Assembly: GCF_017591425.1 (NCBI RefSeq)
Contig: NW_024467104.1
Coordinates: 806,001-870,000, forward strand
Direction of reading: 5' to 3'
From: Ochotona curzoniae
Taxonomy: Eukaryota > Chordata > Mammalia > Lagomorpha > Ochotonidae
Length of the DNA: 64,000 nt
A program made the position numbers and the translations under genes. Below are positions 46,681 through 59,269 of the stretch, piece after piece (the stretch's first letter is position 1; the number at the start of each line of letters is the position of its first letter). Below the pieces are notes generated by a model. That model saw nothing but the letters and a program-made list of their open reading frames with translations, was not told the origin of the DNA and did no database searches.

Positions 46681-48239
46681 TGGATGAAACTAAATTAACA
46701 GGAGAAAAATTACATAGTTCACAAATGTGTTAATAAGCACAAAAGCACAGGAGCTGCAGAAATTTTAAACATATTTTCAACCAAAGATGCTAGGAGAGAA
46801 AAAAAAAAATCCAAGGACTGGGAGAAAATGTTTCCAAAGGCATAGCTAATAAAATATAGTTTGCCAAATGTGTTTGACCATAATGTATGCCACAGCAAGA
46901 ATGAATTTAATGGAAACTCTGGGTTTCAGAAGGGGGCACAGAGGATTGTCAGCAGGCACCTATGACCTAATGATGGTGATTATGTTTTCTGACACCCCCA
47001 CCTGATCAGTCATGTTATGATAAAACATCTTTAGCGACATAAGGCAATGACACACAGCTAAAAGTATACAATAATACAATTAAACCCACAATGTCTCCAA
47101 ACATCCTGTTATGTGCCCACCTTTGTCCTGAAGTTTTCCTGAAGTTAGTATAAGTAATGTTTTCCTTAAGAAATGGCTTGATAATATCTTGGAACAAATG
47201 GCAATCATGGAGGTACAAAGAGTTTGTTTATCATGTGCCTCGAACTGTTACAACACCTGATATGATGTGTTTTGGTTCCTCACCACGGAAAGCATCTTTC
47301 CAAGGGAAGCAAATGTGAACCACCCCCTCCCCAAATGGCTTAAATCTCAACCTTATACTGGCATTTATATTTAGGGAAAGAAAACAGTTTATAAAAACTT
47401 CTATCTTATATTGGCACTCATATTTAGGAAAATAAAACAGTTTATATAGATAAAATGAAGTTTCTTGTAAAGGCCTTCTGTTTGTAGATTGGCTGAGTTG
47501 CCCTGATCCCTTTCACTGCCCTTTAACAAAAGATCAAAAAACAATTAAATTAACATTAAGAACAAAAAACAATTGAATCAGCACTAGGTGAAGGTGATGG
47601 TAATTAATGAATGGTTTGATTATAAGATTTAGCAAAGAATATGTTATATACTCTTATAAATTCATTTATGATCTTTTCTTTTAACTCTGTACTCAATATT
47701 TTAAGCAATATTAGTCTGTGTTTAGCAAAAATCGATTTTAAATATAAGTAAACCACTTGTCACTCTGTAACCACATGTACTGCCAACCGTGGAGTTCCTG
47801 GCTTCTGCCAGGTCACTGTAAGTTTGAGTGAGTAATAGCTTGCTGAAAATATTTTCTCTAAAGTAAAATAATAATTTTTTTTAAGATTTATTTTGTAATC
47901 ATTCTTTTGTAATGAAGTAAAAATGCAATGATTGGATGTTGTGCAAAACCTTGTGATGATCTGTGTATAAATAAAGAAGGCGATTTTTCTGAGTTGTCCT
48001 TTATGAGCATCATGCCATAGTGGCCCATGCCTCCTTTGCCTCTCCTTATCTCTTCTTCTTACCACCAATCCACGCATCCTTTGCAAGCTCTCGACTCAGC
48101 CAGAGCAGGCCCCTGGCAGGACATCATGGGCACACAAGAATTATTTGTGGATAAAATAATTAATGAAGTGGAGTCAGAATTAGGAAACAGTGGGGTGAGC
48201 TACCATGTGGTGTGTGCCACTTATCCTTCTTCATACTGA
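46681..48239. other. Intergenic; a short internal duplication at 47351-47455
   Basis: AT-rich DNA. At 47351-47455 a ~52-bp segment ending AAACAGTTTATA is present twice with a few changes. No gene seen. Confidence 0.45.
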
Positions 48240-48395
48240 GGCCCCTGACCATCCTACTGTGGCCTGTCCCTAGCCCAGGTTATGGTGAGCACTGGGAAGT
48301 GAATCAGTAATAGAAGAGCATCCAGAGCTGGAACTTCTTTCTTCTCTTTGTCTCTCTCTCTTGCTGCTGTGTCTTTCAAATAAATGAAATCAATC
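48240..48395 (+). mobile_element. Old C-SINE 3' half
   Basis: GGGAAGTGAATCAGTAATAG, CT-tract (48348-48362), GTCTTTCAAATAAATG. Confidence 0.6.
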
Positions 48396-48663
48396 ATTTT
48401 TTTTCTTTCTTTGAAGAGGATGAATAAATTAAATATATTTGGCCATACCTTAAAATGCTTAAAATTCTTTAACTCAGCTTTGTAAATAGATTTCTGCCTC
48501 ATTCCTTAGATTAGAAAGAAAATTGTGTAGTAATTTATAGAAAGAATACTTTCAGGATGCTGATATTTCCCTCTAAAATATTAATAATAAAAAATCTTAT
48601 GTTTAGAGAGGGACATGCTAATGAAAATTATTAAATAAGAAGGTATTTGAAACGGGCTTTTTT

Positions 48664-48978
48664 GGACCTTGAGTGGTAACCTAGTGGCTAAAGTCCTTAC
48701 CTTACATGCCCTGGGATCCCACATGGGCACAGGTTCTAATCCCCACTGCTCCATTTCCCATCTAGCTCCCTGCCTGTGGCCTGGGAAAGCAGTCTAGGAC
48801 AGCCCAAAGCCTTGGGACCTTGGACCCACTTGGGAGACCCGTAGGAAGCTTCTGGTGCCTCTCTTTGGATTGGCACAGCTCCAGCTGTTGTGGTCACTTG
48901 GGGAGTGAATCATTGGACAGAAGATCTTCCTCTCTGTCTTTACTCTGTGTTTTCAATAAAAATAAATAATTTTTTAAA
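48664..48978 (+). mobile_element. C-SINE, near full length, moderately diverged
   Basis: CCTAGTGGCTAAAGTCC, GGGCACAGGTTCTAATCC, AGCTCCCTGCCTGTGGCC, AAAGCCTTGGGACC, TGGGGAGTGAATCATTGG and GAAGATCTTCCTCTCTG, with an (AATA) tail. Flanking GGCTTTTTTG / GGCTTTTTG is a plausible target duplication. Confidence 0.9.
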
Positions 48979-49017
48979 GGCTTTTTGTAGTGGTTTTATT
49001 GCTGAATTGCTGCTTGA

Positions 49018-49040
49018 GTGTGTGTGTGTGTGTGTGTGTG
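49018..49040. repeat. (TG)n microsatellite
   Basis: Eleven TG units. Confidence 0.95.
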
Positions 49041-49999
49041 AAAACTAAAAATATGTTGATTTCTCTTGAGATAAAATTGTAAGGAACATAATCAGAAGGT
49101 GTTTTGATGTTGAAATTTGTGTTTCCCAATGCACAAGAGATTAATTAATCATTTTTCAAAGGGATTTATTACATGCAAGTAAAAGGAAGATTTGGAACAG
49201 TCCCAATTTTGTTACCATGTGTTCATCATTTTCCTCCAGGAATATCATCTCTCATGGCACTTCCTTCTTCAGTGAGGATTGCTCTGCGTGCTCTTAACTC
49301 ATAGAAAAAATGTATCAATGATTATTGATGAATCTCTTGAGGCACTCTCCACCAATGGTTATAATTATGTTTCAAAAGATGACAGCATTATCACTACAGA
49401 CTTGCAAGTGAAAAAGGCATAAATGCAAAAATGTTCAGCAATAGTTGGCAATCACTTTTAGTGCCTGTCTTCTTGTGCAGTTTAATGGTTTAAAATTTAT
49501 TATTCTCTTGCTTACATTTTTGCCGGAAGAATGCACTTAGTATTTTTTTATGTATTCATTAATGTCAACAGTGGTGCAAGACAAATAACACAAAGTGAAT
49601 AAACAGACCCCAGTCCAATTAGGACTCAAAATTAATAATTTGCATTCTAAGGTCAAGGTTGAAGAGCAGTTTAGTAACACTTCATAATTATATGAAAGAT
49701 AATGTGGCTAAATGGCACCAATTCAAGGTACTCAGGTTAAAATCTGTTGCATGCTCTGCTAGCAGAGGGAAAATAAAACATAAATATATATAAATATTTT
49801 TAATTTCAAAGAATATACTCATGCCAACATATATAATGCAGATCATAGGATTGGAAAGATTTGAAATTGATGAATATGGGTGTAATGTTTAGAATGAATT
49901 GTTTTTCACTGTTTCAACAAGTATTTTAAATTAAAATTTAAAACAAATAATAAGCATGGCCCTTAGAAAAATATGATTATATTACATAAAGTCCAGGGG
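49041..49999. other. Intergenic, nothing recognised
   Basis: AT-rich DNA with no supported feature. Confidence 0.4.
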
Positions 50000-50275
50000 A
50001 GCAGATATTTAGCTTAAGGCTTACTCACGGTTGAGATGGTTGGGTCTGTCATAAAGCATGTGAGCTGATACTCAGGATTGGCTTTGGTGTGAAGATTTCT
50101 GCTGTGCAGAACCAGAACAGCAGCAGTGAGAACTCAAATAATTGGGTTCTCGAGTTCTGGCTTTCACCCAGTCAAGTACTGGCTATTGTGGTTGTTTGGG
50201 AGCTGAGGAGCTTGGTGGCAGGCTTATATCTCAGTGAATTTTTTTAAAGCTCACAATAAATGTGTTTGTATGATA
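50000..50275 (+). mobile_element. Possible very old C-SINE
   Basis: Faint similarity to the SINE order (AGCATGTGAGCTGATACTC, a Gln-like middle, GGTTGTTTGGGAGCTGAGG, then TCACAATAAATG). Weak call. Confidence 0.35.
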
Positions 50276-51343
50276 TATTTATTTTTTTTTCCAATGAGAT
50301 TGAATTCCAGGATTTTCCAAAAGTTTAAAGAAACATGTATAATATGAAGCTTCAGAACAGGGTTTTTATGGAGAAAAATATAAAATATCATTAAAATATG
50401 TCAATGGACACCATAGAAGTATGAGTTTTAATCATGTGAATATGTAATTTTTGTATAATTGTCATGTAAATGAATGACAAATCCATCTATAATTAACAAA
50501 GTGGGACCAATTAAAGTGACAAAGTTTCTGAGTAATAACAGGGGAAAAAATTTTATTTGTGAGGATATAATAAGGAAATATATTTGTCAATGGCATTCCC
50601 AAAAAGAATCTTCATCCACAGTTTAACATTGGCCTTAAAAAAGTCCACCCATCAATGAACATTGAAGCTTTATCATCATAATCTCACAGTTGGCATTTTA
50701 CCTTCTGGATGAGGCTATTCCTTATTTTCTTTACTGTTTACCAATGTACTCTCTGGCTAACACCAATGTCTTATGCTGTTTTCTTTTTTTTTTTTAATTT
50801 TTATTTTTAACTTAGTGGTTACATTGTCTTATGGGGTACAGTTGCATAGGTACTGGGATTCCCTCCCAACCCTCCCCCCATGGTGGATTCCTCTACCCTG
50901 TTGTGAGACCTCAGTTCAAGATCAGTTGAGACACCTTCACTGCAAGCATATTCCTAGCATAGAGTCCAGCATCTTATTATCCAGATAAGTTCATCCGCTT
51001 CTTAGGGAGACTTTCCCTGGTCTGTGGTTATGGCCCAGAGAGCAAGATCCCGATCAATTAAGAGCTCCAGCAGCAGCAACAATATATTTCGTTATGGAGT
51101 TAATTGACATAGTATTGAGTGAACAATAAGTTAAAATTACATGTAAGTTCTTGACATCCTCCTGTGACTATTTCGATGACATTTTAACAATTGAGGTGCA
51201 TGACGGGTTTGAGGGGGGGGGTTGCAGAGAAATCTCTCATACCTTGGTGATGAGTACTTGTTCTTTGTGTTTCATCTAGCAGGGCATGTGTGAGTCCTTG
51301 ATGACCTATCTTTCTTTGTTGTTCTCTGCTTATTTATTCCTAT

Positions 51344-51391
51344 TTGTGTGTGTATGTGAGTGTGTGTGAATGTGTGTGTGTGTGTGTGTGA

Positions 51392-51438
<47 letters not shown>
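51344..51438. repeat. (TG)n microsatellite inside the L1-ended element
   Basis: Interrupted TG repeat of about 95 bases. The related copy at 17648-19765 has an A/C-rich stretch at the equivalent place, so the tract belongs to the element and has expanded here. Confidence 0.95.
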
Positions 51439-51439
<1 letters not shown>

Positions 51440-52311
51440 TGGGGGGGAGGGTGTTCAGGAGGAACCTTGTTGGTCATTATAGAGGGTGGAGGCCCAGAGC
51501 TGGAACTAGGTAAGGACTGGAGAAGGCTCCTCTCCCATTGTCCCGCAGGAGGTTTATTGATCTTCTGGTTCTGATGACCGATCATGGTTCCTGGTTGATG
51601 TTCTGGTGACGTTGGTTCCTATGTGGAAGGACTCGGGCTTCTTCCATCTCATGTAGTTTGTCCAAAGAGAGGGGATGTCTATCCTCTGGGTTCTCGGCAT
51701 CCGGACACATTCCATTTCCCCGTGGTCTCTTTGGCAGTTGTGATGATGTTCTTGGTGCCCGTTCTGATAGACCTTGATGGGAGTCCAGGAGTCCTTGTGG
51801 GTGGGATACAAGCCTCCTCCTGTCCAGCTGTTCGGCTCTGGGGTTCTCCCCTATTCTGTGCATACAACCACCTGTTAATAGATTGTTTGGGTTGTTCCTG
51901 ATTCCCCCTGTATGTCATTGTAGTTTTTGCTGTTGTCTAAAGCTGATCTGAATCTATCGACTTTAAGATACCTGTCCAGTTCCTGTAGGTTACACTACGC
52001 GATTTCCTAACTTTTTCAAAGGAGATGAGAGATTTCTCTGTGCTCCCACCCAGTTACTGTGTATCACAAGCAATTGGCAGTATATTGGGAATTACAATCA
52101 TTCAAAACATGTGGGGTGAGACCACATTAGCTGCAGGTTCAACTGAGGAAGATTTACCGTCATTGGAAATCCTTAGGATTGCTTGGTGTCCCCAAAACAC
52201 TGCAATTTCGGCATGGCGCTGTCTGAGCAGCATTCAGAGAACCAAATTCCCAGGGCTCCCTGACTGGGCGGCCAGCAGGCGAAGCCTGGCGCCAACTGGC
52301 GCACTGGCCAC

Positions 52312-52664
52312 CTGTAGCAGTCCCCCAAGTGGACTTGGAGACTGCTTGGTTGCTTACAGGGTTAGAAGCAGCCAGGCCTGGGGACCCGGGCCGCTGCATG
52401 GTGGCCATGGGACAAATTCCCCGGGCCTAGGCTCCATCCCCCTCCCCCAGCCAAGGCTTTGGGTCAAGCCACTCCCCTAGTGACCCTCAGCCCAGTCAGG
52501 CTAGCTCACAGAATCCCCTGACGCTCTTCCCGAGGCGGGCTGTCCGTGGGGGTCCGGCCAATCTGTAGCAGTCCCCCAAGTGGACTTGGAGACTGCTTGG
52601 TTGCTTACCGGGTTAGAAGCGGCCGGGCCTGGGGACCCCGGCTGTCGCCTAGTGGCCGTGAGAC
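52312..52664 (-). repeat. GC-rich tandem units (251-bp period), promoter-like
   Basis: The motif CTGTAGCAGTCCCCCAAGTG begins at 52312 and again at 52563. The outer copy is cut at 52664, the 5' end of the element on the minus strand. Truncated outer units are typical of tandem L1 promoters in mice; promoter function here is inferred. Confidence 0.8.
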
Positions 52665-52976
52665 GTCTTATACTGTTTTCTAAAACTGGTGATACTAGAT
52701 AATGTCTCATATGATTTCAAAGTAAATAATATTAAATAATTTGGGAAACCTTCAACACACCATACTACATGAAAAACATTAATGAAAATAAAAGGAGAAT
52801 ATATGATAAAAACATGAAAATGAAAATATCATTAACCCATATGTCAAAAATATTTCAGATATGTTAAAATGAAGTTTTTCTCACCATAGAAAATGTTAAC
52901 AAGAACATGGAACCAGAGGTAATTAAATTAGTGTAACATATCGTATGTTTAATTTATATATATATATATATATATT

Positions 52977-53285
52977 TTTTTTTGGGGGGGGGGAGTCAGA
53001 TTTGTACAGAGGAGAGACAGAAAGATTTCGCATCCACTGGTTTACTCTCCAAGGTGCTGCAATGGCTAAAGCTGAGGCGATCTGAAGCCAGATGCCAGGA
53101 GCTTCTTCCAGATCTCCCACGTGGGTTCAGGGTGTCAAGGCTTTGGGCCATCCTTGACTGCTTTCACAGGTCACAAAGAGGGAGCTATAAGGGAACTGGA
53201 GCAGCCAGGAACACCAACCAGTGCCCAGATGGGATCCTGGTGCATGAAAGGCAAGAACTTTAGCCACCAGTATACCGCACCGGCC
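52977..53285 (-). mobile_element. C-SINE, full length, moderately old
   Basis: Reverse copy: GTACAGAGGAGAGACAG, CATCCACTGGTTTACTCTCC, GATCTCCCACGTGGG, CAGTGCCCAGATGGGATCC, head ending CACCGGCC near 53285. An (AT)n tract (52956-52974) and a G-run precede it. Confidence 0.88.
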
Positions 53286-53479
53286 ACTATAAAATATCCT
53301 TTTATTTTAAAGGGAAGGAAAGTCAACCCTGTAATAAATCAGTATGACCTCTGGATTCACTAAGGCAAGGCTTTTCATGAGTGCTTGGTCATGTAAAGCA
53401 ACAGCTATGGCAGCTTTGAGGAAGGCAGAACATAATGAAGAATTTGATCATAATGCACTGAAAAAAAAAATCTCTGTAG

Positions 53480-53690
53480 TTGTCATCCTTTGTGATGCCA
53501 TCACGCCATGTGAGTACTTGTTCAAGTCCTAGTTCCTCTGCTTTTAGTACAGCTCCATGTAAATGAACCTAGGAAGAGTGTAACATGATCCAAGTGCTTG
53601 GACCAACGGTACTCACATTAGACTCCAAGATGGAGCAACTGGCTTGCTGGGGTCCATGCAGTAGATGTGGAGGACACGGAGGTGTGAGGA
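53480..53690 (+). mobile_element. Old C-SINE, partial
   Basis: CATCACGCCATGTGAGTAC, TTCAAGTCCTAGTTCC and CCAAGTGCTTGGACC follow the SINE order; the 3' end is lost. Confidence 0.55.
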
Positions 53691-53990
53691 GAACTGTTCC
53701 ATTGCAGGCTGGGTGGTAGGGAATTTCCTGCTGCATGGCATGGCTCAGTGGATGTCTCTGCAATCACCTGAAGGCAGTTTCATCTCCCTTTGCATGGACA
53801 CAAAGTGACATAGAGGACAAATTTCACAGCATCAGATTTACAATGCTCAAAAGTAGTTAAAAAAAGATTTATTAAAATGATTTGTGTTACTTTTTCTATT
53901 TAAATATTAGAATATTATTAACAATAATTGTGTAGAATTATGAATTATAAAAATTCCAGTGTAATTTTTTTTAAAAAAATGTATTTCTAG

Positions 53991-54245
53991 AACCCAGAGC
54001 AATGGCTCAGTGGCTAAATCCTTGCCTTCCAAGCACTGGGATCCCATATGGAAGGGTTGTTTCACTTCCCATCCAGCTCCCTGCTTGTGTCCTGGGAAAG
54101 CAGTAGGGGATGGCCCAAAGCCTTGGGACACTGCCCCACGTGGGAGACCCAGAAAAAGCTCCTAGTTTTAGATCAGCTCAACTTGGGCCATTGAAGCCAT
54201 TCAGGAAGTGAACCAATGGACAGAAAACCATTCTCTATGGAGAAC
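53991..54245 (+). mobile_element. C-SINE lacking its tail
   Basis: CAATGGCTCAGTGGCTAAA, GGGATCCCATATGG, AGCTCCCTGCTTGTG, CCACGTGGGAGACCC and AAGTGAACCAATGGACAG; stops before the CT-tract and A-tail. Confidence 0.85.
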
Positions 54246-54569
54246 CACCAGTGAGCTAAGATTTCCATGCTGACAGTCTAATATTTACAAGCAGATGTAA
54301 GCCAGATGTCATGGGATGAGTAGTTTGTCTCAAACATATTCATTAACTAGATGATGCTTCTTTTCAAAATACGGAAGCTAGTTTGCAAAGATTTTGATCT
54401 ACTTAGACTCAGCAAAGACTATCACTACTATAGGTATGTAACATCTCCATATGTACATATGATGCACTAATCATCTCTACTCCTGAATTAAAGTGAGATT
54501 CCCAGTGAGACGGCTGAATATAATACTAGATTTTCTATTTTTATTTATACCTGCAATTCTGGGATGCAA
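54246..54569. other. Intergenic, nothing recognised
   Basis: No supported feature. Confidence 0.4.
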
Positions 54570-54586
54570 TTAAACAGCAGAATGTT

Positions 54587-55037
54587 TTTATTATTATTAT
54601 TTTTATTTTTATTGTTGTTAACATTGTATTATGTGATAGTTTTATAGGCACTGGGGATTCCCCCCACCCCTCCCATACCCCTCCCCCAATGGTGGATTCC
54701 TCCACCTTGTTGCATAACCACAGTTCAAGTTCAGTTGAGATTCCTTCCTTGCAAACACATACCTAGCATAAAGTCCAGTGTCTTATTGTCCAGATAAGTT
54801 CAGTGGCCTCTTGGGGAGACCTTCTCTAGTCTGAAGATAGGGCTAACAGAGTAAAGATCCGGTCAGTTAAAAGCCCCAACAAAACCTCAGTATCAATATA
54901 CAACATTATGGAATTAATTGACATAGTATTGGGTAAACAAAATGTTGTAATTTTTGTTTGGTTGTTGGTTATTTTTTGAACCTGTCATTGATACTGTCTC
55001 AACCCAGATGTTTCGAAGAATGGAACTTGCATTATGT
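54587..55037 (-). mobile_element. Young L1 3'UTR with 5' inversion (twin priming)
   Basis: 54587-54946 is the young L1 3'UTR on the minus strand from the tail to GTATTGGGTAAACAAAATG. 54947-55037 is the adjoining upstream part of the same 3'UTR on the plus strand (GTAATTTTTGTTTGGTTG to TGGAACTTGCATTATG). Compared with 2135-2583, the two parts abut without overlap. An AGCAGAATGTT repeat with near-identical flanks (about 54571-54586 and 55038-55053) bounds the whole. Confidence 0.93.
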
Positions 55038-55094
55038 TTAATAGCAGAATGTTAAATTTGTAACGATTACCAAAGGAATATAGTTCTGTAATAG

Positions 55095-55230
55095 TATGGG
55101 CATATGTTGGGGGGAGGCTTAGGGTCATGGAAGGACAAAATGGGTAGGAAGAAAGAGGAAAGAAAGGAAGGAATTTCCATACGTTTGAAAATATATCATA
55201 GAAAATAATTTTTAAAAAATTTTAAAAAAG
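55095..55230 (+). mobile_element. Possible old L1 3' end
   Basis: G-rich start (TGTTGGGGGGAGGC), purine-rich middle and CCATACGTTTGAAAATATATC then an A-rich end. It resembles the order at 5985-6092. Low confidence. Confidence 0.4.
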
Positions 55231-55244
55231 AGTTAATTCCACCC

Positions 55245-56010
55245 ATCTAGGCTGAATGAGCTCTGCGTATTACTAAGCCTTCAGGACTTGTTTCTGACAG
55301 GGTCTTGAGAGAGAACTTCTGCAACCTGAGGATACAAAACACACCATGTACATGTGGGCCCATGCCAAACAGTATACCTGGGATATAGGGGGTCTGTTGT
55401 GCTGCTTATACTGTGGTTGTTCAGCTGCAGAATCAACAGGACAGAACAATGCATGGCCATTCCATGCCTGTAGTGCTGACTCACATTAAGTGCCTGGACA
55501 AGGAGGGTTGGACACAGCTCTGCTTCACTGGTGTCATCATATAATACTGCTGAAATAATGCGAGTTCGATATGTACAAGTACAATTGCAGTAGGAGACAA
55601 CTCTAGGACACTCGTGCTGACTGCCTGAGTGCCATCCCATATATCTCTATTCTTCATCCCTTTTGATCTGTAGCTTCTTGAATCTGGTCTACTCTGTGGC
55701 GACTATTTGTCTGAGTCTAATGAAACAGAAATCAGGGCATACACCAATACTATTAAATACGTTTATTATTACACATCAGCATTAAAGATTAACAAAGGCC
55801 AAGTGTTCATATTGTACCTATCTTCTCGGGACCTATGGAGTCACAAGTTCACATTCCCTAAGGATGAGGGATCAGAGAACACCTGCACTGGGCTCTAAAC
55901 ACTGAAGGGCTGTGATGCACTGCACCAAAGTGTTGAAAATCTGCTTCTCAAAGGGTGCTTAACTGAGTACAGTATGTCCCTGTCACTACTTCTGTTATCT
56001 TAGGAAATAG
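55245..56010. other. Unclassified block of higher GC
   Basis: Stands out from the AT-rich surroundings. A 119-codon frame on the minus strand (55640-55281) has many Cys and no family I recognise; a 63-codon frame on the plus strand (55707-55898) is also unassigned. It could be a decayed processed gene copy or an old DNA transposon. I assign no function. Confidence 0.35.
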
Positions 56011-59000
56011 CTTTCACAGTTATTCATTTCAAATGTCGTAGAGATCTGTAAGGAAGGAGTGGACAAGGGGTACTGGATTTGCCTATAGGCACCTGAAGAA
56101 TTGTGTTCAGTTGTCAGTGCTGATAGACCATGTCTATAAACATAACTTTTCTGAGTTACATCCAGTGAGTCACCTCAGCTAGTGATGATGCTGAGCACTC
56201 TTAAAGGCTTCCTGCTGAGAGTGGATTGCTGCAGTATCTGACCAACTGGCTTAAGAATTCCTAAAGAACATTACAGAATATCAAAACTGAGCTTGTGACA
56301 GATTGTTTTCGTTTACCTTGATTTTCAGGAGAGTCTATTGTAGTTAGTCAGTCATCCACGAACCCGAAGGACGACAATTTCAAGAGAAGGAAGTAAGTGA
56401 AAGAACTAGAAGGGTCAGAAATATAGAACTTCAAGTCCAAACCTGAGCTTTATACATAAGTAGATACTGCTGTCAGTACTGTAATAATTGCTAATGAATT
56501 AATGATCATTAAAGGAGTACCATATGCTGAACATGGGGATGGCTACTACCTCTCAGATCTCAATCCCCATAACAATATGATGGCAGAACGTTATTACAAC
56601 TTAAAAAATTAAAAATAAGCTACATGTGAAAGAGAAAACTAACATTGGAATCCAGGTTGCTTTTGAATTTTGTTGTTTAATAAAAAAAAATTCTTTGTGA
56701 TAAATGACTACACTATATCACAGCTACCTGCATTAGATACAATTTTGTTGATATTTTAATGTTTGGATTTAAAATAAATTAAGTCAACTCACTGGAATGA
56801 GATTAATTGCCCTTCAATGTCCTGCTGGGTATGACGATTATCTTGGGATAATGTCCCAATTGTCATACTCTAAAAATAAATATTCATCCCTTATAAGGCT
56901 GTTTTCTAAAACATGAACATAACAGTAATCTGCCATTTGTGCAAAATCAACTTAACAATGAAAAATTCTTTATGCTGCTAAGGTAAGTGACTTATATCCT
57001 AAGAGAGCAACACCATGCATGTTGTGAATACTGTATTATTGTAATGTAGGATTTCCCATGCACAAAATGCATCTTTACTGGATGCATGTGGGTTTGCATA
57101 TGCGTGCAACTGGGCTGGGAAGTTGTCCAGAGGGTCGGCCAAATCGTCAAAAGGTTTAACCATGCAATTGTAAAAGCAAATAATATCACCATCTAAAACA
57201 CAGAAACAAACAAAAAAAAAATGCCATCTGAAGTGTTATTCCCAATACAGCTTTTAGAATGAATTAATGGTTTTTTTTATTTGAAAAAATCCAACAGTTT
57301 ACTTAGCTTCCTCATTGAATAGCTAAACCTCAGATATTGTAAGCACACAACACAGACTTATTCACAGAAAAATGATATTTTGTTTCTATAACTACCAAAT
57401 AGGATACTCTATAATGTCAAAGAGATAACTATTCAGTAATCACAATGAAATTATTATTAATAGTAATTATTTAATTCATAACAGAACTATTTTTATCAAT
57501 AACATACCACTCCTCTAATATATAATACATTGTCTAGTGTAATTTAAATTGTAACCATATGACCTCTCATTGTTAATTAAACAGAGCTATTTATAATTAA
57601 GTCCAGTGACTTCCAGTTCATTTACTGTCCACCTTCAAGCATAAACTCATTTGGTTAACTCCGAATCCTGTGAGCTAAAAAAATCAATGAACACTACCCT
57701 TGAAAAAGAAAGGAAAATGACTGAGTGATGGTTTCTCCAAAATTTCTATCCATGCAGATCTCCTCTAAACAGATTGGCAATTAAAAATGTATTCATGGAC
57801 AGCTTTCAGAACCGTGTTTTAAGATGAGCATTTTCTGATAACAGACAAGACTTAACTCATGCTAGGAATGAAAATAAAACATGCAATAGTAAGCATGCGT
57901 GGCTGCAGGACTTTTTATTCATCTCTAAGCAAATATCAGATGTGAGGATGCAATTATGGAACTGCCCAATGTGCTATCTCATTCACCATACACAGCAATA
58001 CTACATAGGAAGTAGTATGGGTGTGTTTTAACAGATTTCCATGCTTTTGGAAGTGAAAAAAAATAATAACACAAATAAAAACAGCAGAAAAGTCATAAGA
58101 ACAATATTCATAATAAACTCAGAATAGTCTGGATTTTTGAGGTGTTTCATTATTTGTCCCTCTCCTTCCATCCTGGGTTCTCTTATATCAGTGGTATTGA
58201 ATCCAAGCTGCATGTGCTGGCAAATTGTTCAACTTTCACTTAATACTATTATTATACTAGATCAATGGTGACAGTGATAGTGTGTCCAAATATAATCTCT
58301 GGGATCCAATGAGAGAGGGAAATCTAAATTTGCTCTATTTTATTTGTTTTATGAGTTCATGTGGAATCTTTAGAGCTTTAACAAGATTACTGTCCTTTAA
58401 GTTGCCTTCTATATCTTGATTTCCTCTGTAGGAATTTCCTTAACTCTACCTCTGGTAATAGGCATGTTGTGTCAGTTTGATTACTGCAAGAATTTCTAGG
58501 TTTCAGTATTCAGTATTTTCAAACAAATTGGCCAGAAGCATATTAATTCTAAGTCAGTTTCTTTTTATGTTGACTCTATGACACTGTGACCTCTGGAGAC
58601 ATAGAGGTGTTCAAACACAGATGTCAATGCAATATAATCTGTAATGTGAACCCCAGTTCAGGAAAAAAAGATGTGTCTGAAACAGCCCCAGTGTTTTTGT
58701 TGATGCTTCTGTCATGTGACAGAATTTTATTTTATAAAGCATCTTCTCTAAAGAACCTAGTTACATCAGTGAATGGCTAGCTATGAACACCTTTGGTCGT
58801 TTAGAAAAGGTTGTACAGGAGTTTTGACATTTTTCTGACAAATAGAAGGTTATATGCAAATAAACTTCCCCCAAATGGAAGTGCACAGTAAGTGTTCAAC
58901 AGGGAGTAATAATCCTCAAGTGTATTCATTCAGGATAGAAAGTGCAGAAGTTGCAGAAAGACCAGCGATAAGGCTCAATGGAGGCACTTATATTGCATCC

Positions 59001-59082
59001 CCTATATAACAAAAGTTAAGTCCACATCTCATCAGTTTGCCTTCAGCAGTCAAAAACTTACAAATTTAAAGCCCCCAAATCT
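56011..59082. other. Intergenic, nothing recognised
   Basis: AT-rich interval. Open frames of about 60 codons have no motifs. No SINE or L1 end is clear. Confidence 0.45.
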
Positions 59083-59087
59083 CTCTT

Positions 59088-59136
<49 letters not shown>
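59083..59136. repeat. (TC)n(AC)n microsatellite
   Basis: CT-rich run passing into about 17 CA units at 59103-59136. Confidence 0.96.
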
Positions 59137-59138
<2 letters not shown>

Positions 59139-59269
59139 CACACACATGCATGCACATATGTTACAGTTATGGATTAGTATAGAATGAACACAGCTATTGG
59201 AATCAGTTTGTTATGCACCAGGTACATATGGTGTGTGGAATGGAAAATAAACTTTCGTTCTTATGACTT

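Larger units (their letters stand above)
50784..52664 (-). mobile_element. Complete L1-ended element without ORFs, GC-rich tandem 5' end
   Basis: A 1,881-bp insertion bounded by a 16-bp repeat with one mismatch (50768-50783 GTCTTATGCTGTTTTC and 52665-52680). On the minus strand it begins with GC-rich units: a partial unit (52664-52563) followed by a full 251-bp unit (52562-52312), about 90% alike over their first 100 bases. A unique stretch, a (TG)n run, and an older-type L1 3'UTR with an A-tail (50784) follow. No ORF1 or ORF2 motif is visible. The structure looks like monomeric L1 promoter plus L1 3' end, i.e. an internally deleted or non-autonomous element. The alternative, a 5'-truncated L1 with a very long 3'UTR, cannot be excluded. 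Confidence 0.75.

Noticed and set aside
49940..49975. A GCATGGCCC word reminiscent of U6 snRNA
   Set aside because: No flanking U6 sequence; chance match.
51554..51918. Overlapping 80-93-codon frames within the L1-ended element
   Set aside because: No ORF1 or ORF2 motif is present; several frames overlap the same GC-rich DNA, so coding is unlikely.
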